From contig JADJRU010000007.1 in assembly GCA_016712105.1 (NCBI GenBank), positions 124,001 through 188,000 of the forward strand: a stretch of 64,000 bases of DNA, written 5' to 3'. Numbering within the stretch: position 1 is the first letter of the stretch; every line of letters begins with the position of its first letter. Source of the stretch: Ahniella sp. Lineage in GTDB: Bacteria; Pseudomonadota; Gammaproteobacteria; Xanthomonadales; Ahniellaceae. Under the pieces are notes generated by a model, which was not told where the DNA came from, ran no database searches, and saw only the letters and a program-made list of their open reading frames with translations. Shown piece by piece: positions 44,959-53,346 of this stretch. The position numbers and the translations under genes were made by a program.

Positions 44959-46261
44959 ATGCGTCCAATTGCCCGTTTCACCGTGTTTTTGCTTAGTCTG
45001 GCCCTGCTGGTCACGGCCGTCGCCGCTACTGCGGCGCCCAGCGTGTTGCTGCGCAAACCGAACGGTCAGCAAGTGGTGTTGCCCCTGACGGCAAACCCGA
45101 TCGAAGTGGACGCACGGACCGGTGAGATCATCGCAACGCCCGCTGCCAAGTCCGGTGTCGTGGGCGATGGCTGGTGCCCCGACCAGATGACCAGCGCGCC
45201 GGTCTTCAGTTGGCCGGCGTTGAGCCTGCGGCTGTCCAATGGCCAGCTGTACCGGATTCCGCTGGCTTCGGGCACAAGCCCCAGTTGGGGCGCATTGACT
45301 ACAGTGTGGCAAGTGCACACAAAGGCCAGTCAGGGCGTGCCGGGCGATGGGTGGTGTCCGCCGATCGCCGCAGCACCGCAGTTCACAGTGCCGTTGATCG
45401 CGCAGCCCACCTCGGTGGTGGCCGGAAACGAGACCACGTTGCGCTGGACCAGCGTCGGCGCCAACACGTGCAGCACGAGCGGCAGTGTCTACCCACAGGG
45501 TGTTACTCAGGTCGATGGCTGGGGACCGGCCATGCCAACCGAGAACGGCGGCACTCGGCTTCGACCGCTGACGGCCGGGGCGTACCGGTTCCGGCTGACC
45601 TGCCAAAAACGGCAACGGCGCGATCTCGTCCGAAGTATCGGTAACCGTCTCGGCAACCGACCCCGTTGGCTCATGCACGGGCGCCCATGCCCCACCGGTC
45701 GGCCTCAGTCGACAATCAAACTTCGTGCTCGATGATCTCGACCTGTGGGCGGCATCCAATACCGATTGGTTGCGTTTTTCGCAGATAGACCTCACGCAAT
45801 GGCAACCGCCACTTCCCGGCCATACAGATGCTTCGGGACAAGTTCGGAGTTTCCTTGGTCGCTTCGGTCGAACGGGTGGTGACACGGGCACCGCCGAAAT
45901 CAATCGCGGCCAATACGTATCGTTTCGAATCGACACCACTGGCCACGCCAACCGCGCCGGACAATTGAGTTGGGAACAACCAGGCTCAGCCGGGGCACCT
46001 TTGCTGGTCACACTCTCGCCGTGTCCGGGCGACTTCTTCCCGACAGACAGCCGCTGCAAGAGCAACGGCTCGGCCGCGAGTGGCCTGGGCTGGACGTCCG
46101 GCGTTCCGGCTTCAAACTACTGCCCGCTGACGGTGGGAACAGTCTGGTATCTCAACGTCGTGTTCGGCTCACCCAGCCATCCCGGCCAAACCACCTGCCC
46201 CTTCGCACAATGCCGGTGGCTGTTCACCCAATCCTGGCAAGCCGGTTGCGCCACGCCCTGA
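44959..46261 (+). pseudogene. Secreted protein with repeated GDGWCP motifs, one-base shift
   Basis: ATG 44959 opens a signal peptide (RFTVFLLSLALLVTAVAATAAP). The mature part has two GDGWCP motifs (VVGDGWCPDQ and VPGDGWCPPI) and an Ig-like stretch with TTLRWTSVGANTC. After RFRLTCQ the frame changes at the A run CAAAAACGG near 45605. Deleting one A restores NGNGAISSEVSV and continues to the stop at 46261 (WLFTQSWQAGCATP), a total of about 434 residues. The C-terminal half has several cysteines and FRIDTTG-type beta character. I recognise no family. Confidence 0.6.
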
Positions 46262-46333
46262 TGATCACTCTTGCGAACTCCCCGGTGCTCCTGCTGAACT
46301 TCGAAGGTCAGTAACTTGGGAGCGGGGGGAACA

Positions 46334-46845
46334 ATGATCAGAGCTGGTTTCTTGTTGACGATGTTCGCTCTCTCGACGACAGTCTCGTCCGCAGCAGAGC
46401 AAGTGTTGTCCACGGAACACTGCATCGATCTCGTCAGCAGGCAGTTCGAAATCGATTCGCTGCCGATCGAGCTGCTCGCAGAACTCGAAGGCGGCTGGCC
46501 CGGTGCCATACGCCAGAATGACAACGGCACCGAAGATCTGGGTCCATGCAAGTGAACTCGATCCACCTGGCCGAGTTCAGCACACTGGGCATCAGCCGCG
46601 AAGACCTGCGCGACAACCGCGGTTGTCGCAACGTTTTCGTCGCAGTGGTGCTGTACCTAAGGCATCTGAAAGCCAGCAACGGCAACCCGGCCAGGGCGAT
46701 TGCCCGATACCACTCGAAGACGCCCGAACATGCAGCCAGGTATCTCGGTCGTGCGGCCGGCATCATCCAACAGCGATCCCAAGCTGAGGCGAGACCGGAA
46801 TCCGGCAGGACTTTGGGCTCAAAAGAGCGGTTGAGGACGAAATGA
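46334..46845 (+). pseudogene. Lytic transglycosylase (IagB/VirB1/PilT-R64 type), one-base shift
   Basis: MIRAGFLLTMFALSTTVSSAAE is a signal peptide; the domain begins CIDLVSRQFEIDSLPIELLAELEGGWPG, with the Glu of the catalytic helix, then NDNGTEDLGP. There the frame breaks (46543-46547); inserting one base gives DLGPMQVNSI, the diagnostic SLT motif, and the second frame continues GISREDLRDN to 46845 with the AIARYHSKTPEHAARY end. Small LTs of this type open the wall for secretion, conjugation or type IVb pilus systems. It is 40 kb from the pilus genes and 8 kb from traD. Confidence 0.75.
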
Positions 46846-47132
46846 TCCTGAGGGTCAACAGGTCGACCACATCCAGCCAACACCGACGGCGAGCCGTGCC
46901 AATCGAGCAAAAGACTCCGGTCCAGGTCGAACCGCGTGCCTTTGCGCAACCAGTGGCAAGAACACCGACCTCACATTACGATCGCCAGCAAAGCATCCCA
47001 GCCAAAGTCATCCGCGTTTATTTGACTGCCCATCCAGGACCCGACCGTTCAACTTGGAGCAAGATCAATGCCCTATAAAAGTCACCAGTCGGGTTATGCG
47101 ACTCCCGCGTCGCACATATCGAGTGGAAGGCC

Positions 47133-47540
47133 ATGAATTCTTACGGCCGGCTGTTAACAACGATCGTGCTGGCGTTTTCGGCGCAGCGGCGGCTCAAGAC
47201 GTCGAGAAGTTAAAAGCCGCCTACCTCGCAGACCCCAAGGTCGCAAGACATGAGGTCGGCATCCATGCCGGCGTGGTGGTCCGAGCATGTGCCCTTTCAA
47301 GCTTTGCGTCCGCGGGGCCTCCCTGGCCCATGCAAGGTCAAGGCCGACAAGAAATGGAGTTCAAGTGTTCCGCCGCCGAAGATCATCAGTGCGCAGTGTG
47401 ACGCATCAGACGAAAGCACTATCGAACTGTTGTTTCGGAACACAACTCAGTTCAAGACTTCAGAACCAATCATGTTCCGCGTTACATTCGAGAAAGGAAA
47501 GGCAGTCGAAATCTTACAAGGGGGCTTTAGTGACAAGTAG
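47133..47540 (+). pseudogene. Cassette gene: secreted protein, broken by two or three frame shifts
   Basis: ATG 47133 starts a signal peptide (MNSYGRLLTTIVLAFSAQ) and then AAQDVEKLKAAYLADPKVARHEVGIHAGVVV in the next frame. The third frame ends KADKKWSSSVPPPKIISAQCDASDESTIELLFRNTTQFK and GGFSDK at 47540. Together they form one product of about 135 residues. The family is unknown. An attC-like site follows the stop directly, which makes it a likely gene cassette. The 287 bp before it (46846-47132) hold no gene I can support. Confidence 0.5.
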
Positions 47541-47612
47541 CCTTCCAACCAGGTCTTGCGACCGACGCATTCGCGCTGCGCGCCAATGCACGGCTGAACT
47601 CGCGCGTTAGGC
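47541..47612 (+). other. Probable attC recombination site (upstream of the 115-residue cassette)
   Basis: The right end is GCGTTAGGC (47604-47612), the canonical R' core (GTTRRRY). The left end GCCTTCCAAC resembles R'' GCCTAAC with a 3-nt insertion. Between them GCATTCGCGC and GCGCCAATGC form a hairpin around TGC, and ACGGCTGAACTCG resembles attC inner sequence. The next gene starts 4 bp after the site and another ends just before it, as expected for cassettes. Confidence 0.6.
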
Positions 47613-47615
47613 CAG

Positions 47616-47963
47616 ATGATCTTCGCGCAAGCTACCGACAATCAATCCCTCCTGGTCTTCCCAAACGCTGACGCCGCTATCGCCTACTGCGAGGGCATTG
47701 ACGTGGCAGAGGACGGATGGCGCTTTTGGGCGTCCTTCGGAGAGCCTCTTGAGGCAGTCTTCTCAACTCCGGCATCTAGGGGAAGGTTTCTGGTCAGTAG
47801 CGGCGTCTACACGCTGGTTCCTGGTTCCGACACCGAAGCCTTGCCATTGCAGCAGTCAATTGCCGGCATCCGCATACTCGAGCCAAACCCATTTTTCGAT
47901 ACCGTTGCTTCTGTCCAGAACTACCTTTCACAAAGCGGCTCCGTCAAGCATGGTGGCGCCTAA
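47616..47963 (+). CDS. Integron-type cassette gene, unknown function (115 residues)
   Basis: An intact frame that starts 4 bp after one attC-like site and ends inside the next (its TAA is within GCGCCTAAC). The product MIFAQATDNQSLLVFPNADAAIAYCEGIDVAEDGW... is a small soluble protein with no signal peptide. Residues FPNADAAIAYCEGIDV look like a known motif of small uncharacterised cassette proteins, but I cannot name a family. This is the best-delimited cassette in the window. There is no recognisable promoter of its own. Confidence 0.75.
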   Translation: MIFAQATDNQSLLVFPNADAAIAYCEGIDVAEDGWRFWASFGEPLEAVFSTPASRGRFLVSSGVYTLVPGSDTEALPLQQSIAGIRILEPNPFFDTVASVQNYLSQSGSVKHGGA

Positions 47964-48012
47964 CTGTTCATTCAAGCCGCCGCCTTCGGCGCGGCTCAAC
48001 TAAGGCGTTAGG
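47957..48012 (+). other. attC recombination site, well-conserved Xanthomonas type
   Basis: Left CGCCTAAC (R''), then CATTCAAGCCGC, the stem CGCC-TTC-GGCG, CGGCTCAACTAAG and right GGCGTTAGG (R'), 56 bp. R''/R' are complementary cores; AGCCG/CGGCT and CGCC/GGCG form the inner stem with an extra C as a bulge. This is the structure expected of attC in Xanthomonadales chromosomal integrons. Confidence 0.82.
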
Positions 48013-48018
48013 ATTACC

Positions 48019-48521
48019 ATGCCGTTTCTTTGTACATCTTGCGGCAAAAAGCATGACTCACTTCCTGAGCCTGCCTATCAACGTCCTGATGACGTATGGG
48101 CACTGTCTGCCGACGAAAGGGCACTGCGGGTTACGGGTGGAAATGATCTCTGTTCGTTGGCTGGCGAAGGGCCGAGAACCGGTCAGGTACTTCATTCGCG
48201 GCACCGTTCGATTGGCGGTTCCCGAAATCGAAGATCACTGGTCCGTTGGGGTCTGGGCTGAAGTTGCCGAGTCAAGCCCATCGTTACCGTGAACTCTACG
48301 ATTCAGACGCATCGGGTGAGCCTCGCTTTATCGGGGCCATCGCCAACGCAGCAAAGGGCTTTGAGGACGCACTCGGGTCGCAGGTATCAGTTCAGCTTGG
48401 CAATGAAACGCAACGGCCGACCTTCTGGCTTGCACGTGGTTGCAAATCGTCTCTCGGGCAGCTGCAGCAATCAGGCATCACGCTTGAACTTATTCATTCT
48501 GTCCTTGGTGGGTTCGAGTAG
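48019..48521 (+). pseudogene. Cassette gene: DUF2199-like protein, two frame shifts
   Basis: MPFLCTSCGKKHDSLPEPAYQRP (zinc-type CxxC near the N-terminus) follows the attC by 7 bp. The domain continues YFIRGTVRLAVPEIEDHWSVGVWAEV in a second frame and ELYDSDASGEPRFIG...TLELIHSVLGGFE in a third, which is DUF2199-like throughout. Adding or removing one base near 48165 and 48265 gives one product of about 167 residues. DUF2199 proteins are of unknown function. The shifts look like sequence errors. Confidence 0.7.
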
Positions 48522-48522
48522 C

Positions 48523-48651
48523 AACCTGACTATGCGATCAATCGGACCGCGGGGAAATGCCTCGATGTTTCCTGATACGTTGTCGGCCAGTGGCCGCTTA
48601 ACCCGGCTTTGGTCGAATACCATGCTCACCGCACCCGACGAGTTTAGGGAT
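48523..48651 (+). other. Degenerate attC candidate
   Basis: Left CAACCTGACTATGCGATCAATCGGACCGC and right GTGGCCGCTTAACCCGGC show the halves of a Xanthomonas-type attC, with a GTTTAGGG near 48642. The cores are not canonical. It may be a decayed or miscalled site between two small genes. Confidence 0.25.
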
Positions 48652-48656
48652 CAAGA

Positions 48657-48908
48657 ATGCGAAAGCTCGTCTGGCTTGTAGCCCTTGCCATTCCGCCTTG
48701 GATTGCCTCGGACCTTGAAGCTCCAAAGTGGGTGTTGCTTATTTCAGTGGCAACCTTTTTTCTGCTTGCGATGAACATGGGCAATCATGAGGAGGACCTG
48801 CTCGGCGACGCATCGCCGATTTCCGCAGGTTCAGTCTCCTCGTCGTTGCCATTGGCGGCGTCACCTTTGGTTTCTGGTCTATTCCATGTGGCGAGTCTTC
48901 TTCCCTAG
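48657..48908 (+). CDS. Small membrane protein, cassette-like
   Basis: MRKLVWLVALAIPPWIASDL and WVLLISVATFFLLAMNM are two hydrophobic helices. After LLGDAS the frame loses protein character; a second frame from about 48810 reads FSLLVVAIGGVTFGFWSI, a third helix, and runs to a stop at 48997. One base change near 48805 would therefore give a three-helix protein of about 113 residues. No family is recognised. Confidence 0.4.
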   Translation: MRKLVWLVALAIPPWIASDLEAPKWVLLISVATFFLLAMNMGNHEEDLLGDASPISAGSVSSSLPLAASPLVSGLFHVASLLP

Positions 48909-49047
48909 TGCATGAGCGCCGCAACAATGCGAACGTTGTTTGGCGGCCATTCTTGCCTATGCGATGTAGCGGCTCTCAAGCGGCCTCAACCCATTAACGA
49001 AGTCGCATCGGTTCCGCATCTGGCGCGTCACTTTCTAAAGGTTTGCG

Positions 49048-49248
49048 TTGGCGGAGACGTACGACCAAATACAGGCAGGCTCAACTGCATGCCCAATTTA
49101 TTGGGTGGTTGCAGAACGGGGCGTATATCTGGAATGGTATGACCCGATGACAAACGAATTCGGTCTCGGGCAGTCGGCACGCGACGGTGACGGCTTTGTT
49201 TCCATCGGCGTACGCGGTGACCTTGTGGGAGTCTTCTGTGCAATGTGA
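49048..49248 (+). CDS. Small cassette-like protein, 66 residues
   Basis: TTG start at 49048. The product contains ACPIYWVVAERGVYLEWYDPMTNEFGLG and ends FVSIGVRGDLVGVFCAM just before an attC-like site. Compact and soluble, of unknown function. The TTG start is uncertain, and 48998-49047 upstream shows no clear ribosome site. Confidence 0.5.
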   Translation: MAETYDQIQAGSTACPIYWVVAERGVYLEWYDPMTNEFGLGQSARDGDGFVSIGVRGDLVGVFCAM

Positions 49249-49315
49249 GCGCCTAACCATTCATTCCACCGGACGCTGCGCGACAGGCCGCGCAGCGCCG
49301 ATCAATCTTGACATC
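49249..49315 (+). other. attC-like site with degenerate right core
   Basis: Left GCGCCTAACCATTCATTC is canonical. A long hairpin GGACGCTGCGCG/CGCGCAGCGCC follows (mismatch in one pair). The right side GATCAATCTTGACATCCGGC lacks GTTRRRY. It sits between the 66-residue gene and the 213-residue gene, the expected place for an attC. Loss of the right core may be decay or a base error. Confidence 0.55.
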
Positions 49316-49335
49316 CGGCATCATGAGAAGACTCT

Positions 49336-49977
49336 ATGGAGATCCTGTTCTCGTTCGCATTCTTTCTCGGATCAGCTCAAGCTGCCGACTTGAACGACGC
49401 TGTTCAACAGGCTGTCGAAAGAGACTTTGATTCTGAACCGTTCTCCGTTTGGTCCATGGCGATGGGCGATCTGAACAGGGACGGGCTGTCTGATGCTGCG
49501 CTCATTCTCGTTGGAAGGCAGACCGATTTCGGACGTCCCGAACGATTCGTCGTGTACCTTGGCACCGCTCAGGGGCGTTTTGACCAACTTTCGCGATCAG
49601 CACAGTTCTGTGAGGTTCGCGACTTCTATGAGCTCGAAATTCGCGAGGGCTCCGTGTTCGTGAACATGGGCCATACGGTAGGCGAACCAATCAGGAGTAC
49701 CACCCTGCAGTTTCGTCTTGAACAGGGGGTGAGTGATTTGCGACTCATTGGCGAAGAGTATTTGGAGGAATACAGTTTGATTGACAGTGTATTCCGGGGA
49801 AGCATCAACTATCTCACCGGCAAAGCCGTCTACAGCCGCGCGAATGACCTCGGTCGAAAGGAGGTTACTCGGAGACTTCGTCTTCCGGCCATCCATCTTC
49901 GCGGTTTTGACTGCTCCCATTGGCGCAGCCTGGGTTCCGAGGTCGTGATCGATGAGTCTCTCATGGTGAAGGAATAG
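49336..49977 (+). CDS. Secreted protein of 213 residues, cassette-like
   Basis: MEILFSFAFFLGSAQAADL is a signal peptide. WSMAMGDLNRDGLSDAALILVG resembles an FG-GAP/VCBS calcium-binding turn. The rest contains LIGEEYLEEYSLIDSVFRGSINYLTGKAVYSRAND and ends SLMVKE. It is intact, unlike most neighbours. Function unknown; the repeat-like element suggests a surface or matrix-associated protein. It follows the degenerate attC at 49249. Confidence 0.7.
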   Translation: MEILFSFAFFLGSAQAADLNDAVQQAVERDFDSEPFSVWSMAMGDLNRDGLSDAALILVGRQTDFGRPERFVVYLGTAQGRFDQLSRSAQFCEVRDFYELEIREGSVFVNMGHTVGEPIRSTTLQFRLEQGVSDLRLIGEEYLEEYSLIDSVFRGSINYLTGKAVYSRANDLGRKEVTRRLRLPAIHLRGFDCSHWRSLGSEVVIDESLMVKE

Positions 49978-50040
49978 GCGCTTCGTGTTGGCGTCTGCCG
50001 ATGCATTCAAGCGGATCGCAGCCGCTCAACGCTGTGCTGG
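49976..50040 (+). other. Degenerate attC candidate
   Basis: GATGCATTCAAGCGGATCGCAGCCGCTCAACGC fits the inner half of Xanthomonas-type attC (AAGCGG...CCGCT), but the outer cores are lost. It lies directly between two cassette-type genes. Confidence 0.35.
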
Positions 50041-50052
50041 GGACTTTGCAGC

Positions 50053-50403
50053 ATGCCTGCCGAATTTGGTGCGTGCTCGTAAGGACAACTCGGGTCGTAT
50101 GCACGATATTGCGAGTCGACTCTGGACGAATCCACAGCTTGGACCAAACAATGTGCCATCTGCCACGCGCTTGGACTCGCTCGCGGAAGTAGGCAAGATC
50201 GAGATGACTTTCTCGACAACCCGGTCAAGAATCATGAAGCTGACTTTGCTGGTGTTTTCTCTGCCTTTGCACTGCGTGCTCCGCTCAAACGCATCGGCTG
50301 GTTGTCTCTGACCACGGTTTTCATTTCAACAGCCAACGTTCTGATTCAGCAGGCGGCCTTTCGTCAGTATTTCGACCGCGTGTCACTGACAAAGTTTGCC
50401 TGA
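50053..50403 (+). pseudogene. Cassette gene with one internal TAA
   Basis: ATG 50053 opens MPAEFGACS, then TAA at 50080-50082. The same frame continues GQLGSYARYCESTLDESTAWTKQCAICHALGLARG...VLIQQAAFRQYFDRVSLTKFA to TGA at 50403. Protein character is uniform on both sides of the stop, so a single-base miscall (TAA for an AAA/CAA/GAA codon) or a recent nonsense change is likely. The C-terminal WLSLTTVFISTANVLI is hydrophobic. No family is recognised. Confidence 0.5.
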
Positions 50404-50443
50404 CCGACTAGTGTTGATCAATTCAGGCGATCGAGGACACTTC

Positions 50444-50863
50444 ATGCACCTGCGAAATCTGTTGGCGCTGTGCTTACTGCTGATCTGTGCCGGTAATGTG
50501 TCTGCCGCATGCTCGGATACGCTGCGCGGAAACTCTTCGAAATTTGCCATCACCATCACTGATGGCGGCTGCGAATTCGAGGCGGCCATGATTTTTGCCG
50601 CGCCTTACAAAGAGGTGGAAGGCGGACTTGAAAGCCTTGAGCCGCTTCCGGCTGTTCCCTTCGAGGCAGAATGCGAGTTTGAACAAGGTGTGGAAATTCG
50701 CTGCAAGTCGGGTGGCACCACCCCGCTTGCGGGCACGCGATACAAAGCGACTGAGGACACCAACCCGATTTGTGGCGGTGACCGAGGACTCAGATACACG
50801 TGTGTTGATGGCTGTAAAGGCGGAGCACCGCCATATCTGTATTGGGAACCCTACGAATGTTAG
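50444..50863 (+). CDS. Secreted Cys-rich protein, cassette-like
   Basis: ATG 50444 gives MHLRNLLALCLLLICAGNVSAA, a signal peptide, then a mature domain of about 118 residues with eight or so cysteines (CSDTLRG, GGCEFEA, ECEFEQGVEIRCKSGG, ICGGDRGLRYTCVDGC, EPYEC). It is probably disulphide-bonded in the periplasm or outside the cell. Intact, of unknown function. Confidence 0.65.
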   Translation: MHLRNLLALCLLLICAGNVSAACSDTLRGNSSKFAITITDGGCEFEAAMIFAAPYKEVEGGLESLEPLPAVPFEAECEFEQGVEIRCKSGGTTPLAGTRYKATEDTNPICGGDRGLRYTCVDGCKGGAPPYLYWEPYEC

Positions 50864-50952
50864 GCCTTTGAACAGACGGTCATCGAAGTTCGTCGTATCA
50901 TCCGCCGACAACGTGGCGGTGGCCTGACACATTGTTGAGGACCAAGGGTGAA

Positions 50953-51228
50953 ATGGTGACACAGCGACAGTTTTGGTGGACTCTTGCCTTTGTCATCACC
51001 TCGAGCGGCTGTGCTGTCACTGAAAACCGCTCTGTAGAGGTACGCCCGGAGCATCTTCGCTGCCAAGTCGATTCAGATTGCACGGAAGTATCACTCGCCT
51101 GCTCGTCTTGCGGCAGCGTTGTCGCTACTGAATTCGCCGCAGCACTGTTGACGGAAGTCCAGCGTCTCTGCCGCAACTATCGTGGCCCCGTGGTCGACTG
51201 CCATCCCTCCACGGGCGGGGGTGTCTAA
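50953..51228 (+). CDS. Lipoprotein with Cys-rich domain, cassette-like
   Basis: ATG 50953 gives QRQFWWTLAFVITSSGC, a lipobox (SSGC). The mature part contains DSDCTEVSLACSSCGSVVATEF and LLTEVQRLCRNYRGPVVDCHPSTGGGV. The C-terminus seems cut: related proteins would continue with further cysteines after GGGV, so a frame shift near 51220 is possible. Function unknown. Confidence 0.5.
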   Translation: MVTQRQFWWTLAFVITSSGCAVTENRSVEVRPEHLRCQVDSDCTEVSLACSSCGSVVATEFAAALLTEVQRLCRNYRGPVVDCHPSTGGGV

Positions 51229-51342
51229 TCCGGTCAATGCACATACGCTCCACTTCCCTGGCAGGTTCTGGACTGATGGTGCAAAACATATCGTCATCTG
51301 CGGTCCAACGACCCAACTTCAAGGCGCCTTCCCTTTGTAGAC

Positions 51343-52059
51343 CTGACCGGCTTGAGCAAGACAGGGCACCCATTCGGGCGGGGGCAACTGGCTGTCGGCA
51401 TTTGCCTTGTTTGCGTATGCCGCAGGGTTTTCGTTTGCCTACATCAGCCTGCCCGCGGCGACCGGCGCTTTGCTGCTCTTTGGCGCAGTCCAGGCGACGA
51501 TGATCGGCTATGGCATGTGGACGGGGGAAAGACTACTCAATTGCAGCTTGCCGGACTGGCACTCGCGCTCGGTGGATTGGTGGGCCTGTTGATGCCGGGT
51601 CTTTCAGCACCGCCACTGTATGGATCGGCGCTGATGTTGATCGCAGGAATTTCTTGGGGCATTTACTCGTTGCGTGGGAGAGTTGCAGGCGATCCGGCCC
51701 AAGTGACCGCAGGAATTTCATGCGCGCTGTGCTGATCGCAGCAGTAATGAGCATGTTGATGTGGAACAGTGCGTCTTGGGATACCGCGGGATTCTGGTAC
51801 GCCGTCTTGTCGGGCGCCCTGGCGTCGGGATTGGGTTATGCGCTGTGGTATGCGGTATTGCCAGAGTTGAAGGCCACGAAAGCGGCAACCGTCCAACTGA
51901 GCGTTCCGGGTCATAGCGGCGGTCGGCGGCACCGTCTTTCTGGGCGAGCCCATCACCTTGCGCTTGGCATTCGCCTCGGTCGCGATTCTGGGTGGCATCG
52001 CGCTTGTAGTGCTGGCGAAACGGCAAAGATCGGTTGCCGGTGATTCCGTTCATCGTTGA
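51343..52059 (+). pseudogene. DMT/EamA-type transporter, 5'-truncated and frame-shifted
   Basis: Readable parts: GGNWLSAFALFAYAAGFSFAYISLPAATGALLLFGAVQATMIGYGMWTGERL, then LALGGLVGLLMPGLSAPPLYGSALMLIAGISWGIYSLRG, MRAVLIAAVMSMLMWNSA, GLGYALWYAVLPELKATKAATVQLSVP and a final VFLGEPITLRLAFASVAILGGIALVVLAKRQ to TGA 52059. These are typical EamA half-domains. Residues corresponding to the first helices are missing upstream (51229-51342 has no coding character), so the 5' end is truly lost. At least three shifts lie inside. Confidence 0.65.
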
Positions 52060-52131
52060 TGCGGAACCCTTTGCGGCACAATCTGCTGAGACACCGTCAT
52101 TCCTCCAGGAGCACGTGTACATAGCAAATAG

Positions 52132-52575
52132 TTGGGCGGTATGGGCAGTCAACATTTGGACTTCCATGAAAAGACTTGTGTATTGCTGATCATCCTTGCC
52201 TTACTCGGCGCCTGCTCGCGCAGAGACTGCGACTTCTGTGGTCGCTGGAGATCGCACGCCGATCGTACTCTTCAGGAAATGGAGAAGAGTCCTTCGCTGT
52301 CGCCTGAACAGCAAGCGTTCTTCCGAAACAATTTCTTTGGTCGCCTTACCGTCGAAATCCGGGAGTCGGATTCGCGAACGTATTTCGATGATGAGAATCC
52401 AGAGCATGTCGCCTGGGAACCGTTCGAGATCATGTCAAGGAGTGGCAACACTTACGTCGTGCGCTACATGGTTGACGACAAGTCACTCATTCGAACGGTG
52501 GTCCGCGACGGCAGCTGCTATCGAGTCGAACAAACGGAGCTTGGGTTCGGCGAATGGTTCTGCAAGATCCAATAG
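52132..52575 (+). CDS. Lipoprotein of about 147 residues, unknown function
   Basis: A frame from 52132 contains a lipoprotein signal (LIILALLGACSRR, lipobox LGAC) then a soluble domain (FRNNFFGRLTVEIRESDSRTYFDDENPEHVAWEPFEIMSR). ATG 52166 (MKRLVYC) is the more natural start but would need one base after TATTG to reach the signal. Small lipoprotein of the cassette type; function unknown. Confidence 0.55.
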   Translation: MGGMGSQHLDFHEKTCVLLIILALLGACSRRDCDFCGRWRSHADRTLQEMEKSPSLSPEQQAFFRNNFFGRLTVEIRESDSRTYFDDENPEHVAWEPFEIMSRSGNTYVVRYMVDDKSLIRTVVRDGSCYRVEQTELGFGEWFCKIQ

Positions 52576-52731
52576 GTTTATCGGCATGCCACCCATTGAT
52601 GTGCTCAAGCCTTCCGTCGAGAACGTTACCCGCACAGATAGAACGATACTGGTCGTGGGCCTGTTTCAACCCTCGGCGTCGACTGGATGCTCTCGGATAT
52701 GCTGCCGCCCAAGCTCAACTGGCGAATCCGA

Positions 52732-53346
52732 ATGAATCGAACTCTTGCTGGCCTATTGGTGATGATCTCGCCCTTGCTGCTCTCGGCTTGTGATGCTTTG
52801 ACCTACGTCGGCGTTTCGGTGGAAGGGCAGGCGATCTGCACGCTGACGATTGTCAAGGCCGGCAATGTCACAATGGCAGACGAACCGCTGGTAGAAGGCT
52901 TCAAGTTCAGTGTTGTAATGAACAAGAGCCTGAGGGGACAAACTGGTCAAGCTTCATGTCCAAGTGTGACAATGGCGTTGACTCATCTCGATCGTTCAAG
53001 CTTGGTGAGATTGCCGGGAGAAGGGTGGTTTTTGAGCGAAGCGGATCGTCCGGATTGTGGATTTGGCGTCGGAGAAATAGGGATGTTTCTTCCAGACTCT
53101 GCGTGCGAAGCCGATTTAGAGGTACGCATTCGAGTCGTTCACTTCGATGTGGCGGACGGTTGGCAAGGTTTACACCTTGGGCGCCACCCAAACAACGAGC
53201 CACTCGACGCCACCGCCAGTTGCCTCTTCCCGATAGTTGACCGCTGCAGTCCGGTGTCCAAATCAAGGAACGCTGATGCAAACCGCACTTACCGCCGCCG
53301 CAATGCTTTCGGTCGTCACGGGCTTGGTCCATTCCGTGCTGGGTGA
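52732..53346 (+). CDS. Lipoprotein of about 204 residues, unknown function
   Basis: ATG 52732 gives NRTLAGLLVMISPLLLSAC (lipobox LSAC). The mature part has four or five cysteines and reads VKAGNVTMADEPLVEGFKFSVVMN and DCGFGVGEIGMFLPDSACEADLEVRIRVVHFDVADGWQG. The last ~20 residues (Arg/Asn-rich) overlap the next gene and are likely out of frame with the real C-terminus; a shift near 53260 is possible. Confidence 0.55.
   Translation: MNRTLAGLLVMISPLLLSACDALTYVGVSVEGQAICTLTIVKAGNVTMADEPLVEGFKFSVVMNKSLRGQTGQASCPSVTMALTHLDRSSLVRLPGEGWFLSEADRPDCGFGVGEIGMFLPDSACEADLEVRIRVVHFDVADGWQGLHLGRHPNNEPLDATASCLFPIVDRCSPVSKSRNADANRTYRRRNAFGRHGLGPFRAG

Noticed and set aside
50859..50930. GTTAGGC...GCCTGAC around a stop codon, looking like attC cores
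   Set aside because: The cores point the wrong way round (GTTRRRY on the left, RYYYAAC-like on the right) and no inner stem forms.
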